A DNA stretch of 64,000 nucleotides from positions 16,904,501-16,968,500 of the forward strand of contig OY821787.1 in the NCBI GenBank assembly GCA_963682175.1. Reading direction: 5' to 3'. The translations under genes were made by a program, and so were the position numbers. Below are positions 11,050 through 22,221 of this stretch, piece after piece (position 1 is the first letter of the stretch; the number at the start of each line of letters is the position of its first letter). Under the pieces are notes generated by a model. That model was not told where the DNA came from, did not search any database, and was given only the letters and a program-made list of their open reading frames with translations. Origin of the DNA: Triglochin maritima. Lineage: Eukaryota > Streptophyta > Magnoliopsida > Alismatales > Juncaginaceae.

Positions 11050-13330
11050 TGCTCATTTTATAATTCCCATAATCTGATTTTCGGGGAACTGAACCAAAAA
11101 GGATCCTAGGCAGAGATTTTACGAAGAAGGAAGACTGACGTGTACGCATAAGAATGTGATGAATGAAAGGAATGTGTTCTAATAGTTTTACTTTTATATG
11201 TCAATTTTTAGGAATGGAATGTGAAAACATTTTGTTCCTTGATTAATGTATTCGTCTTTTGAAAGTATAAAGGAAGAGGCTCTTGGTCCTTAACAGTAGA
11301 GCTCTAAAAGATAATGGTTTATATAAATCAAAACTTATTCACAATCATGGTAATTGACATGGAACATTAATTACTGAGATAAGATTGTCTTGTTGGTTAA
11401 AGAGTATTGTAGCTCTAAAAAAGAGGAAAATGGTTACTTTTATATATTGAATAGACCTAACATATGAAACATTATGGAATTTTGTTTATTGTCATTAATG
11501 TTTCAATGTGTCTTGAATCCTAAGATATGAGACATATCTTTTCACATAAGAAGTGTTTAGTTTGATTATTGTCAAAAGCTATCATTAGGAATAGCGATAA
11601 AGACAATAGTTGGTTAAACATGACTTATGCTGGAAAAAATAGTTCGCCAAAGGATTATCATTTCCCCTCTTTGTTTGAGTAATGATATTAGTGGACCCTT
11701 TGGTTAAAGAAAAATTATAATGTGCATAATGTGAGTTGTGTTAAGTTAGATATTTATAATTAGCTTAAGAGATCAATAAAGGAATATATAATACAAAGGT
11801 GACACATTTCTACTTTGTATAATATTCTTAATATCGTGAGGCAACGGATAGACACAAGTGATGTTCTTACATCAGTAAATGGATCGTGTTTAGTTCGAGT
11901 GAACAAGACATCTTTGTTAATTGGGTAACTATAATGTGTAGCTAGATACCGCTTATAGTTTGTGATATTAAGTGTTTAATATCACTGCCAATTTGGCTTA
12001 GATCCTCCTATAGGTCACACCAAAAACTGGGAAACAAGAGGCTTGATTTTATGTTCATATGATGTATCGAGTTTCATGTGAAATAACATACATGTGGAGA
12101 ATTGATAAAATAAAAATGTTGTGAAAATGACATAGTTAGAATCATAAATAAATTCATATGAGATGTATGTATTATGGGTTGTGATGTTCTGACATTACAT
12201 ATGATAATATATTACATGATACGTAAATCTGCTAAAAACCCAAAGATCGAATTTTGTTGGATGTTAATCCAAAATTTGATAAAGGCAAAATCAGGCCAAA
12301 ACGGTCAGACGTTTTCTGAGACCGGTCGACTGGAAATTCATTGTAGTTGTTGCGTATGTGAACGGTCGACCGGATGGATGTAGTTGGTCGACCGAAAACT
12401 TCCAAGACCTTCCGCAAATTGCTTCATAGTGATCAGTCGATCTATTGAAGGTCGTGGTTCGACCAAAATCTTCTATGAACTTTTGTTGGTAATAATCAGT
12501 CGACCGAATTGAAGTGCAGTCCGACCGAAAACTTCCAGTTGCTTTCTAGTGTAGAAACGGTCAACCGTTTAGGCGTGTTTGTTCGACCAAAAAATTATAG
12601 TAGTTTTCGTAGCGTGTAATGGGTCGACCGCCCAGTTTCATGGTCCAACCGAAACCACAATTAACTGTCAACCGGTCGACCAATGGGCAAGTTTCAGTCA
12701 GTCGGTGAACACGATTCTGTTGGAATTAATTATGGGATTGGTGTTCATCATGGGTTGGATTTATTATAATTGTGGTCAAACGTGTACAAGGAGGATTACG
12801 TGTCAATTTGTGATTGGTTTGAGGGAGAGAAAAACAAGAGATCATGGGTAAGTAGATTACCCATGATGTGGTGTTGGGAGAGTCTATAAATAAGTCTCCT
12901 CTCCCTACTTGTTTTAATTAATGCAAAAATTCTCTCTCTCCCTAACCTCCCCACTAATCCATCCGAAAAAAATCTCATAGTTAATCAAGCTTTTGGAGAT
13001 TAAATTCTCTGGGAGCCTTAGAGAGGGGTTATTAGCTAGATTCTAACCTTGATTTAGAGATTTATTGACTAGCTCCTTTCTCTCTAATCTTGTTTAAAGT
13101 TTGGTGAACACTTGGCGGCGAATCGGCAGACGATGCAACGGGCAATGAAACTCTGGATCTTCATGAAGGTTTTAGAGAACCTTTGGGTATGATCCTATAT
13201 TATTTATTTTAATATTTATGTAGATTACATTGTATTAAAATAATATGTATGATAATGTACATGAAATCTTCGAAAATATGGTAATCGATCTTGTATGCAT
13301 ATATAAAATTTTAAAAATATATACATACAT
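11050..13330 (+). mobile_element. Copia-LTR-like sequence, limits approximate
   Basis: No coding remnant is visible. From 12300 to 12690 there are about a dozen CGGTCGACCG-like motifs (for example at 12313, 12360, 12386 and 12668), the same signature found in the U3 of the other copia LTRs here. A TATA box (CTATAAATAAG, 12884-12894) is followed by a CT-rich start region and an R/U5-like stretch to about 13200. I read this as a copia LTR in + orientation inserted between two CACTA pieces. I could not fix its TG and CA ends or a target duplication, and the part before 11750 may be something else. Confidence 0.5.
12841..12867. promoter_or_regulatory. Perfect 11-bp inverted repeat upstream of a TATA box
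   Basis: ATCATGGGTAA (12841-12851) and its exact reverse complement TTACCCATGAT (12857-12867) enclose a 5-base loop. The repeat ends 16 bases before the TATA box of the LTR-like sequence. It could be a cruciform or a dimeric factor site. Function is inferred from position only. Confidence 0.55.
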
Positions 13331-13925
13331 AGGGGCATGAAATCCTACAGTAAGAATGTATGAAGCCTTTATCTATAGTTGTGGCCGAGTAGGAGGAGTA
13401 GCATAAATGCACTCCAATACGAAGCCACCCAGGAAGCCTATAGAATAAGGGAAGGGACTTCCAACAAGAGAGCGCATTGAGCCTAGATTCGTCTTTCTTG
13501 CCTGAAAAACAACACATTTTCGTCAAAGGATAGCCCTATCTGCTAAAGGTTGAATGATGTAGGGCCATTTGGTGATGACATCCCCAATGTTTTGAACGTG
13601 CTCTGGAGTTGTTTTCTGGGAGTGTAAAAGGAATCAGAACGAAAATGAGCATCGTAGTGGTCCTACGAGATTTCATATTGCCACCTCTTGCAAGACCAGA
13701 ATGATTATCCTTGCCTGATGGGTCTACATTCGTCCCAGAATGTCGTCGGATACTGTTCACTTCCCCGACATTCTTGTAACTGTCACCTGTAACCGCCCAA
13801 GTGTCTGCACCCCCAGAGAAAATGTAAGGTTTGGACTTTATCGTGGGTCATTCCACTTGACTGATAAGGTTGGCGAGCCTTTTCGTGTTGGAAGCCATTT
13901 ACCTGGTCAGGAATGGCTAGAGGGC
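13311..13925 (-). pseudogene. CACTA TNP1-like gene, 5' part, copy 2
   Basis: This minus-strand coding remnant begins right after spacer copy 2, at the position the TNP1-like gene occupies after spacer copy 1. It reads MASNTKRLANLISQVE from about 13895, then KPYIFSGGADTWAVTGDSYK, then ARGGNMKSRRTTTMLIF near 13690. The last aligns loosely with the ARGATVILEYLK block of copy 1. It has in-frame stops and is cut off at about 13311 by the LTR-like DNA. Assignment rests mainly on synteny (TNP2, spacer, TNP1) and is weaker than for copy 1. Confidence 0.55.
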
Positions 13926-14640
13926 ATAGGTTGAGGGTTTAAGGTTTAGGGTGGTTGATGCCTGCTCGAGAGACTGGGTTGGTGTTGGTGATTGGGGATG
14001 GTTGATTATGGCTAGTCAGGAATGCTTGAGGCAAAATAGGAAACTGGAAGGCACAACTTGGACGGTTCCAAGTTGGGTGAAAATTTGTGGAGTGCAAAGA
14101 AAATGTACTAGCAGTGAGCATTGTTGTGTTTTTGAATTTGGGGTGAAAAGTTAAAAGTGAGAACGATTTTGAAGCAAATATTCACGCCAGATTTTATGCT
14201 CAAATTCGAAGTGGTAGGTCTTATTATTAAGAAACGCTATCCTTTTTAACCCACGTATTTGTCTATTAAACCCCAAGACTATCCTCTAAAAATTGAGTGT
14301 GTCCTTTAAAACACAAAAGTGTCATTAAAACATGCTCCTGGTTTAAAGGACACGTGTGTCCTTTAAAATCGAATGTGTCCTTTAAAATCAAATGTGTGCT
14401 TTAAAAAAAAGTATGTCCGACGCATGCCACTTATGTCCTTTAAAGAACACAAGAGTCCTTTAAAGTTCTAATGTGTCGATTAAACCCCAAGTACGTCCTT
14501 TAAATTCGATTGTGTCCTTTAAAGCACAACCTTGCCATAATTTCTAATAAAAAGGGCATTTCTTACAATTTGACATACAGGAAATCAAACGTGTAAAAAA
14601 CTCATAAGAAAAGGACATCAAACATTGGCCTTTAACAAAT
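13926..14640 (-). repeat. CACTA spacer copy 2 with reiterated TTTAAAGGACAC motif
   Basis: This is the reverse-oriented homologue of 7642-8300. The core at about 14265-14530 holds repeated GTGTCCTTTAAA units on the + strand. The flanking stretches also align with copy 1, such as CTGGAAGGCACAACTTGGAC near 14044. It lies downstream of the TNP2 remnant and upstream of the TNP1-like remnant, both on the minus strand, so in this copy it is the space between the two CACTA genes. Confidence 0.7.
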
Positions 14641-14980
14641 TCTCAAAATGTACTATGTTTGGCTCATTATTAGCACATGTAATTCCGAATCTAAAAAATT
14701 GATGGACGAAAATATTTTAAAAAATTATTAACAAAATTTGTATAATCTTGTCTTGTCATATATTGACCATATATTTCCCAAGCATTTGTCTTGCATTGAC
14801 CAAATACATTTCGGATGTCCGAACTGGTGATCTAAGGTAGTGATTTTGGTGGACCATAATATGTTCGGTCGTCTATTTAACATGTTCTTGTTGACCAAAA
14901 TATTTTCAATCGACCACGTACGATGGGTTTTTGTTGCTTACCGATCTCAACATTAAGAAAAGAAAAGAAAACATGGGCGG
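14641..14980. other. Unassigned stretch between CACTA spacer and TNP2
   Basis: AT-rich DNA with a few GACCAAA and TCGACC motifs near 14870-14930. It probably corresponds to the lost C-terminal end of TNP2 and its 3' flank, but no reading frame supports that. Confidence 0.4.
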
Positions 14981-15444
14981 TGAGTTCTATATTTGCGGCT
15001 CTATTATTAAAATACATTTTTGGTGCCTATTCGGAGTCGAAACCAAATACTAATATTTGAATAATACCCTTGTGGTACTTTGACACAAAGTTATCTTTTC
15101 TTTTCTAGACAATGTGTAACAAGCTGGTTGTAAAAATTTACAGGTCCCCTTATCCTTTGGTCCTAGTTTTGCTCGTAAACCAATTTCTTCTAGATCAAGT
15201 CTGGCATTATAACCATCTTTAGTGTTACCAGTTATGTCCAGAAGAGTTCCCAGTAAACTATCAGAAACATTTTTTCTACATGCATGACATCAATACAATG
15301 TCTATCTTCTACAGTTTGCCATTAAGGTAGGTGAAAAAGGATGGATTTCTTTTTCCAGCTGCTCTTACCATTTCCACGGCTGTAAGACTTGTCGAATTCA
15401 CATTTAATGTTCTTTGCACGTTCATATACTTGTTTTACAGTTAT
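14981..15444 (-). pseudogene. CACTA TNP2 transposase, C-terminal part
   Basis: On the minus strand the reading starts at the copia LTR boundary with TVKQVYERAKNIKCEFDK, then WKKKSILFHLP (a stop follows where TNP2 has Tyr), then CIDVMHVEK. One frameshift later come TKDGYNARLDLEEIG and, near 15100-15150, PACYTLSRKEKITLC. These are consecutive conserved blocks of the Tnp2 family, the transposase of En/Spm-type CACTA elements that cuts at the element ends. The final ~200 residues are missing or decayed. The upstream part of the gene is at 16928-17367 and its tandem copies, and at 28577-29027 and 47328-47945. Confidence 0.88.
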
Positions 15445-16927
15445 TGTTGGCTTTTTGGCCTTAATATGTGTTTTGATGATTTAATCAACCTAATATTAAT
15501 CACAATCAAATGTAGTGTAGCACACATAATGCATGGAAAATATATTATATTGTGCTAACATCTATAGGTTATCAAGACTCAAAGAAGAATGAAATTGAAG
15601 TCAAGACATGTAATCATGCTTTTGAAGACATGTAATTTTACTTTATTTTGAGTCTAAGGAACTTGTGTAATCTTGAGCACACGAGAGTAAAAACATACTC
15701 ACAAACACACTAGGTTCCTTGTAGAATTCACACACAAAATTTCACATCAATTGAACTTCAATAGATCACCCAACCTTAGTCGGAAAATCACTTAAAACCA
15801 AACCTTGTTTTCCTATGCTAAATGGTTGACCGAATGAGTTCTCAGTTCGATTCTTTATAATAGAGTCTCAAAGTGTATTTTCCTTGTTCCACCGGTCGAC
15901 TGGTTTTGACCTTTAAGTCGATTGTTCCCGCATTTTCATACGGCTGTTATACTTGTCGTATTCTTCAACGGTCGTATTCGTATAAATTCAACCTACCCCT
16001 AAAATACAATTGGCCACCGTTCGAATGATGACCTAAAATTTGTCGACCGGATGAACACTTTTCTTGAAGCCAAAAGTGTCTATTATTTTCGGTCGAACGA
16101 ATCCATATCTTGTGTTCGACGATAACCTTTACCTTGGTCAAAATACCCCGAACGGTCGACCATCTCATGCTTTTGGTTTGACCATTCACTTAAGTCATCG
16201 CGTAGTAGGTTCGACCGTTCTTTGGTTCATCAGAAGTTTCTTTATTTTTAAAGAAACGATCGACCGTGCCTCCCGATTCGGTCGATCGTTGAGGGATTAT
16301 TCTGTTGAACCCTGATTTCTGTTCGTGTTCTTCACACCAATCAATCAATTCTTCCCCAATGGTTAGAAAATTTTAGGAGTTTATAAATAAAGGTTCCCCA
16401 ATCTTAGTTACACAACTCTCTCACTTTCAATTTTCTCATACATTAGAGAGAAGTCTCCCAATCCTCAAAGCTCCAAATCATACACTCCAAGCCTAAACTT
16501 CCACACCTTTGATCAATTCTCAATTCTACTCAAAGTGTGGTCAAGCTAGAGAGTGTTGTTCCACTCAAGTTCTTTGTTCAAAAGAGAAAGGCTCCGGTGA
16601 AAGCCCGAAGCATCCTTCTCGGATTGTGAGAAGAGGATTCCAAGCTAGGCGAGGGTTGTTCGCTAGCGTGAAGTGGAAATGCATTCTCTCCCAGCCCGGA
16701 ATGGGGGGTGGTTAGTGGATTGTGAGCGGAGCTCGTGGAATCGAGCGGAGCTTGCAAGAGAGGAAGTACGCGGGAGGCCGAACCTATATAAAAAAAACAT
16801 GTATCCATTGTGGTTTGCAATGCTTTTTCCTACTTTGTTTTAATTCGTTTCCGCTACACATCTTGTTAACTTAAGTAGGGATTAAGCGTAATTTCATTAG
16901 ATAATTACGGGCCATTATGATCCTACA
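15445..16927 (+). mobile_element. Copia solo LTR inside TNP2
   Basis: A 1,483-bp LTR begins TGTTGGCTTTTTGGCCTTAA, like the copia LTRs at 32878 and 36460, and ends GATCCTACA. The flanking pentamers are GTTAT (15440-15444) and CTTAT (16928-16932), one mismatch. Removing the LTR and one pentamer fuses the TNP2 frame without a break: KEEYNKVLKVITVKQVYE. A TATA box (TTATAAATAA) is at 16381-16390. CGGTCGACC-type motifs fill 15890-16290. There is no PBS or internal region. Its right two thirds (from 15922) form part of the tandem unit. Confidence 0.9.
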
Positions 16928-17367
16928 CTTATTACTTTGAGTACTTTGTTATATTCCTCCTTTCCGTTGAATGCCTTCTTCAATCTATGGTATGGATGAT
17001 TTATAAGGACTCCCCCATGACAAAGATACACCATCTTACTGCCACACACAAGCTACAAGGAACAGTTGTTCTCTTCACAACATAGACATGCTTTACGGCC
17101 TTTCATGGTATATGGGCACCCCACACATGCTCACCATTTTTTACAATTTTTATGTCATCAAATAAGGACCTCAAGTACACATCGATGTCATTTCCCAGTT
17201 GTTATGAACCCTAATTCATTTACGACAACATCATGTATCTGCGTTTCATGCTTAACCACGGTGGGATATTGTAAATAACAAGCAAAAGACACCATGAACT
17301 ATGAAGACTACGCAAACTACCATAATCATTCATTCCATCGGTACACATACCGAGTCTGAGGTTATAC
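15922..17367. repeat. Tandem unit 1
   Basis: The LTR part is 15922-16927 and the TNP2 part 16928-17367. Its left edge is continuous with the parental LTR, so it holds the original LTR-to-TNP2 border. It differs from units 2 and 3 at a few bases (for example GTATTCG against GTTTTCG near 15975). Confidence 0.93.
16928..17367 (-). pseudogene. TNP2 central fragment (amplified in the array)
   Basis: The minus strand reads LRLGMCTDGMNDYGSLRSL from 17361, then VIYNIPPWLSMK, then GNDIDVYLRSLFDDIK (near 17150-17200), VKHVYVVKRTTVP and finally KKAFNGKEEYNKV at the LTR border. This is the central Tnp2 domain, with the conserved LRLG-(L/M)-x-(S/T)DG and DVYLRxLxD(D/E) motifs. Frames shift between blocks and stops are present. 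The same fragment recurs at 18373-18812, 19818-19936 plus 27274-27595, and 28577-29027. Confidence 0.88.
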
Positions 17368-18812
17368 TTGTTCCCGTATTTTCATACGGCTGTTATACTT
17401 GTCGTATTCTTCAACGGTCGTTTTCGTATAAATTCAACCTACCCCTAAAATACAATTGGCCACCGTTCGAATGATGACCTAAAATTTGTCGACCGGATGA
17501 ACACTTTTATTGAGGCCAAAAGTGTTTATTATTTTCGGTCGAACGAATCCATATCTTGTGTTTGACGATTACCTTTACCTTGGTCAAAATACCCCGAACG
17601 GTCGACCATCTCATGCTTTTGGTTTGACCATTCACTTAAGTCATAGCGTAGTAGGTTCGACCGTTCTTTGGTTCATCAGAAGTTTCTTTATTTTTAAAGA
17701 AACGATCGACCGTGCCTCCCGATTCGGTCGATCGTTGAGGGATTATTCTGTTATACCCTGATTTCTGTTCGTGTTCTTGACACCAATCAATCAATTCTTC
17801 CCCAATGGTTAGAAAAATTTAGGAGCTTATAAATAAAGGTTCCCCAACCTTATTTACACAACTCTCTCACTTTCAATTTTCTCATACATTAGAGAGAAGT
17901 CTCCCAATCCTAAAAGCTCCAAATCATACACTCCAAGCCTAAACTTCCACACCTTTGATCAATTCTCAATTCTACTCAAAGTGTGCTCAAGCTAGAGAGT
18001 GTTGTTCCACTCAAGTTCTTTGTTCAAAAGAGAAAGGCTCCGGTGAAAGCCCGAAGCATCCTTCTCGGATTGTGAGAAGAGGATTCCAAGCTAGGCGAGG
18101 GTTGTTTGCTAGTGTGAAGTGGAAATGCATTCTCTCCCAGCCCGGAATGGGGGGTGGTTAGTGGATTGTGAGCGGAGCTCGTGGAATCGAGCGGAGCTTG
18201 CAAGAGAGGAATTACGCGGGAGGCCGAACCTATATAAAAAACCCTGTATCCATTGTGGTTTGCAATGCTTTTTCCTACTTTGTTTTAATTCGTTTCCGCT
18301 ACACATCTTGTTAACTTAAGTAGGGATTAAGCGTAATTTCATTAGATAATTACGGGCCATTATGATCCTACACTTATTACTTTGAGTACTTTGTTATATT
18401 CCTCCTTTCCGTTGAATGCCTTCTTCAATCTATGGTATGGATGATTTATAAGGACTCCCCCATGACAAAGATACACCATCTTACTGCCACACATAAGCTA
18501 CAAGGAACAGTTGTTCTCTTCACAACATAGACATGCTTTACGGCCTTTCATGGTATATGGGCACCCCACACATGCTCACCATTTTTTACAATTTTTATGT
18601 CATCAAATAAGGACCTCAAGTACACATCAATGTCATTTCCCAGTTGTTATGAACCCTAATTCATTTACGACAACATCATGTATCTGCGTTTCATGCTTAA
18701 CCACGGTGGGATATTGTAAATAACAAGCAAAAGACACCATGAACTATGAAGACTACGCAAACTACCATAATCATTCATTCCATCGGTACACATACCGAGT
18801 CTGAGGTTATAC
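17368..18812. repeat. Tandem unit 2
   Basis: The LTR part is 17368-18372 and the TNP2 part 18373-18812. It shows the uninterrupted sequence ACTGCCACACATAAG at about 18484-18498, which is the empty counterpart of the gypsy insertion site in unit 3. Confidence 0.93.
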
Positions 18813-19936
18813 TTGTTCCCGTATTTTCATACGGCTGTTATACTTGTCGTATTCTTCAACGGTCGTTTTCGTATAAATTCAACCTACCCCTAAAATACAA
18901 TTGGCCACCGTTCGAATGATGACCTAAAATTTGTCGACCGGATGAACACTTTTATTGAGGCCAAAAGTGTTTATTATTTTCGGTCGAACGAATCCATATC
19001 TTGTGTTTGACGATTACCTTTACCTTGGTCAAAATACCCCGAACGGTCGACCATCTCATGCTTTTGGTTTGACCATTCACTTAAGTCATAGCGTAGTAGG
19101 TTCGACCGTTCTTTGGTTCATCAGAAGTTTCTTTATTTTTAAAGAAACGATCGACCGTGCCTCCCGATTCGGTCGATCGTTGAGGGATTATTCTGTTATA
19201 CCCTGATTTCTGTTCGTGTTCTTTACACCAATCAATCAATTCTTCCCCAATGGTTAGAAAAACTTAGGAGCTTATAAATAAAGGTTCCCCAACCTTATTT
19301 ACACAACTCTCTCACTTTCAATTTTCTCATACATTAGAGAGAAGTCTCCCAATCCTCAAAGCTCCAAATCATACACTCCAAGCCTAAACTTCCACACCTT
19401 TGATCAATTCTCAATTCTACTCAAAGTGTGCTCAAGCTAGAGAGTGTTGTTCCACTCAAGTTCTTTGTTCAAAAGAGAAAGTCTCCGGTGAAAGCCCGAA
19501 GCATCCTTCTCGGATTATGAGAAGAGGATTCCAAGCTAGGCGAGGGTTGTTCGCTAGCGTGAAGTGTAAATGCATTCTCTCCCAGCCCGGAATGGGGGGT
19601 GGTTAGTGGATTGTGAGCGGAGCTCGTGGAATCGAGCGGAGCTTGCAAGAGAGGAAGTACGCGGGAGGCCGAACCTATATAAAAAACCCTGTATCCATTG
19701 TGGTTTGCAATGCTTTTTCCTACTTTGTTTTAATTCGTTTCCCCTACACATCTTGTTAACTTAAGTAGGGATTAAGCGTAATTTCATTAGATAATTACGG
19801 GCCATTATGATCCTACACTTATTACTTTGAGTACATTGTTATATTCCTCCTTTCCGTTGAATGCCTTCTTCAATCTATGGTATGGATGATTTATAAGGAC
19901 TCCCCCATGACAAAGATACACCATCTTACTGCCACA

Positions 19937-21124
19937 TGATGAGAATTTTATTTATACCGCAAGTGCACGGCGTCTATGAAGACGTGGCAAGTACGGGTCG
20001 AACACAAGGAGGGAGAGATTTCGTTATTTTTGTTATTTCGATTGAGGGGAAGAAGTAGAGAAAAATCAATTAGGGTTTTTGGAGTTTTTGGTTTAATTAA
20101 CTAAAGTACGAAACAAAAGCAATTAAAATTAAAACAAGAACAAAGAGAGAAATCCGTGGGGTGGAGGTTTAGACTTAGGTTTAGAGTAGAGAATTACTGA
20201 AACTTATTGTAAATCATGTTAGTTATGAAGCATTACAAGATAAATGACTTAACATAAACTCAAGTAATCAAAATACACTAATCATGAACTTAAAATAATA
20301 ACATGCATTCATCATTCTCTAACCCTAATTCCATCACCTCCACCCTTTGGAGAGAGTTAGAAACTCATGGAGGGAGGAAGAAGAAGAGGTCCTTGAGACA
20401 TTAAAAGAAAACTAAAACAAGAATTAAAAGAACAGAATTTTATTAATAAAACTAAGGTACACAAATAAGAACAACAACCAAGGACCCTATTTACATCGTT
20501 CTCGGGTCTATTTATAGTTGCTACAAGGGACTTAGGTATAGAATTGGATAGTACACGTGTCCATACACGAGTGGACGAAATTGGGACACACGGATCAACC
20601 AATGGGCGGCGGAATCGCCGCACATCATGTGTATTGTGCGGCGGATTCGCCTCCCACGTTGGTCGGATTTAATCAGGATTTTTGTCACGCGTTTATGGTA
20701 TGATTTGATCTTTATTTGCGTGTCTGGATGATTTCTTTCCATTGTCTTGAGCTCCGGATTAATTCCTTCCATTGTTGGAGATTTATAGTTGATTTTTCTT
20801 TTGACTTTTCCAACAAAATATCTTGATCCTTTTCTTTTGCAATTAGGTCCTTGGCATTTTTGCAATTAAGCCCTTGACCTTTTTGTGATTAGCTCCTTGA
20901 ATGCTTTTATGCTTGGATGCATTTCCAATTGAAACCCGATAAACTTGAATTCGGTCTTTATGATAGAAATGAATCTTTTGCACACGTTTATGCTCGGAAT
21001 GTGGGTAAATTGCATTCAGGTCCCTGTATTCTGTAAATAAGACTAAACACATACCTTAGTAGCATTTATTGATGTAAAAGTAATCTAAATGAAAGACATA
21101 TGATGCAATGTATGCAATGCATCA
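19937..21124 (-). repeat. 3' LTR of the young gypsy element
   Basis: Same length as the 5' LTR, offset by exactly 6,144 bp throughout. The TATA box is at 20507-20516 and paired palindromes at about 20605-20652. Apparent identity with the 5' LTR implies recent integration. Confidence 0.95.
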
Positions 21125-21140
21125 AATACCCCCACACCTA
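21125..21140 (-). other. Polypurine tract of the young gypsy element
   Basis: The minus strand reads TAGGTGTGGGGGTATT directly before the 3' LTR start (TGATGCATTG). The same tract precedes the 3' LTRs at 37220, 45815, 49753 and 59889 in nearly identical form, which ties these elements to one group. Confidence 0.9.
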
Positions 21141-22221
21141 GATTTTGCTAGTCCCTAGCAAAGCAGAATATAAGAAAATGAAAGCAGGGAAATCCTAATT
21201 CACTTTCGTAGGAATCACGGTTGCACTTAGCATGTGCAACAAGCCGTTAAACCTCCAAGTTTCCTAGGAGGAGGAGTGTTGTCTCCTGAGGGTTTTCAGC
21301 GGATATACCCACAAAATCCTGAATCAACATTTCATTAATAGCTCTCAATATCCCTACCTCAACTTTATACATCTCACTAAGAATTTTTGCATGCTCATTA
21401 TATAAATCTAACTCATTAAAAATATGACTTGGTCTTTGTTCCTCCAACATTCACACCACTAACCCTTCTACACATGTTTATCACTTGAATTATTTTGCAC
21501 GCCTCCTTTGGTGGTGAAGTATCATTCGGATCAACCATGGCATGGATCATTCTTTTAGCTTTGGGCCTTGAGTATTATTTTTTTCTTTTTTTTTTCCGTG
21601 ATTTAACACATTTGCTTTTTGACACTTTTACCCTTTTGCATTCGTGTAGCGAGTTTGGTCGATAATCCCGAGCTGGTAGACTCAAGTTACCGGGTTTCAA
21701 GATACCCCTACGGACCAGTGACTCAAAGGCTTGGGCTTTTGTAATCATTTTGCAGAATGTGTTTTCCTCACTTTATTCCTTTTATTTTTATTTTTATTTT
21801 CCTCAAGGCTTAATTGCTATTAGAAGTCCACACTTCCCGGTATATTTTCCTCAACCTCTGCTTTTTATCAACCACTTCAAAGATTTGATTCATCCAATTT
21901 AAGTGCATACATGTCTTAAAGTACAATGGGTTATTTCTTTGGAACTTAGATTTATGTCACAATTTCTACAAGCAGAACTACATAATAAGGAACAAAAACT
22001 CAATGCAATTTGTACACGGGTTTTAGCAGTTCAATCTTAAGCTATGTTATGAAACATTGATTTTTTTTTTTTTTAAAGAAGAAAACAAGCAAATAGATAT
22101 ATACATAGTTAAACGCCCCCCCACACCTAAATCATGCATTGTCCTCAATGTATGCATAGATAAAATAAATGCACTTATTACCTGAGTCGGCTTGCAGTAG
22201 AGGGGTTGAGTTTGCTCAGAG
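21141..22221 (-). other. 3' noncoding region of the young gypsy element
   Basis: About 1.1 kb between the gag-protease stop and the PPT. It holds the GTAGGGGTATCTTGAAACCC block (reverse at 21700-21725), the GTGCAACAAGCCGTTAAACC block (21233-21252) and the GAGGAGTGTTGTCTCCTGAGG block. All are conserved in the older gypsy copies at 6.6, 38.7, 45.7, 49.9 and 59.7 kb. No pol remnant. Confidence 0.7.

Noticed and set aside
7642..14640. Long inverted repeats as terminal inverted repeats of a ~7-kb DNA transposon
   Set aside because: In the right copy the repeat lies between TNP2 and TNP1 remnants, so it is internal. No CACTA termini or target duplications were seen at its outer edges.
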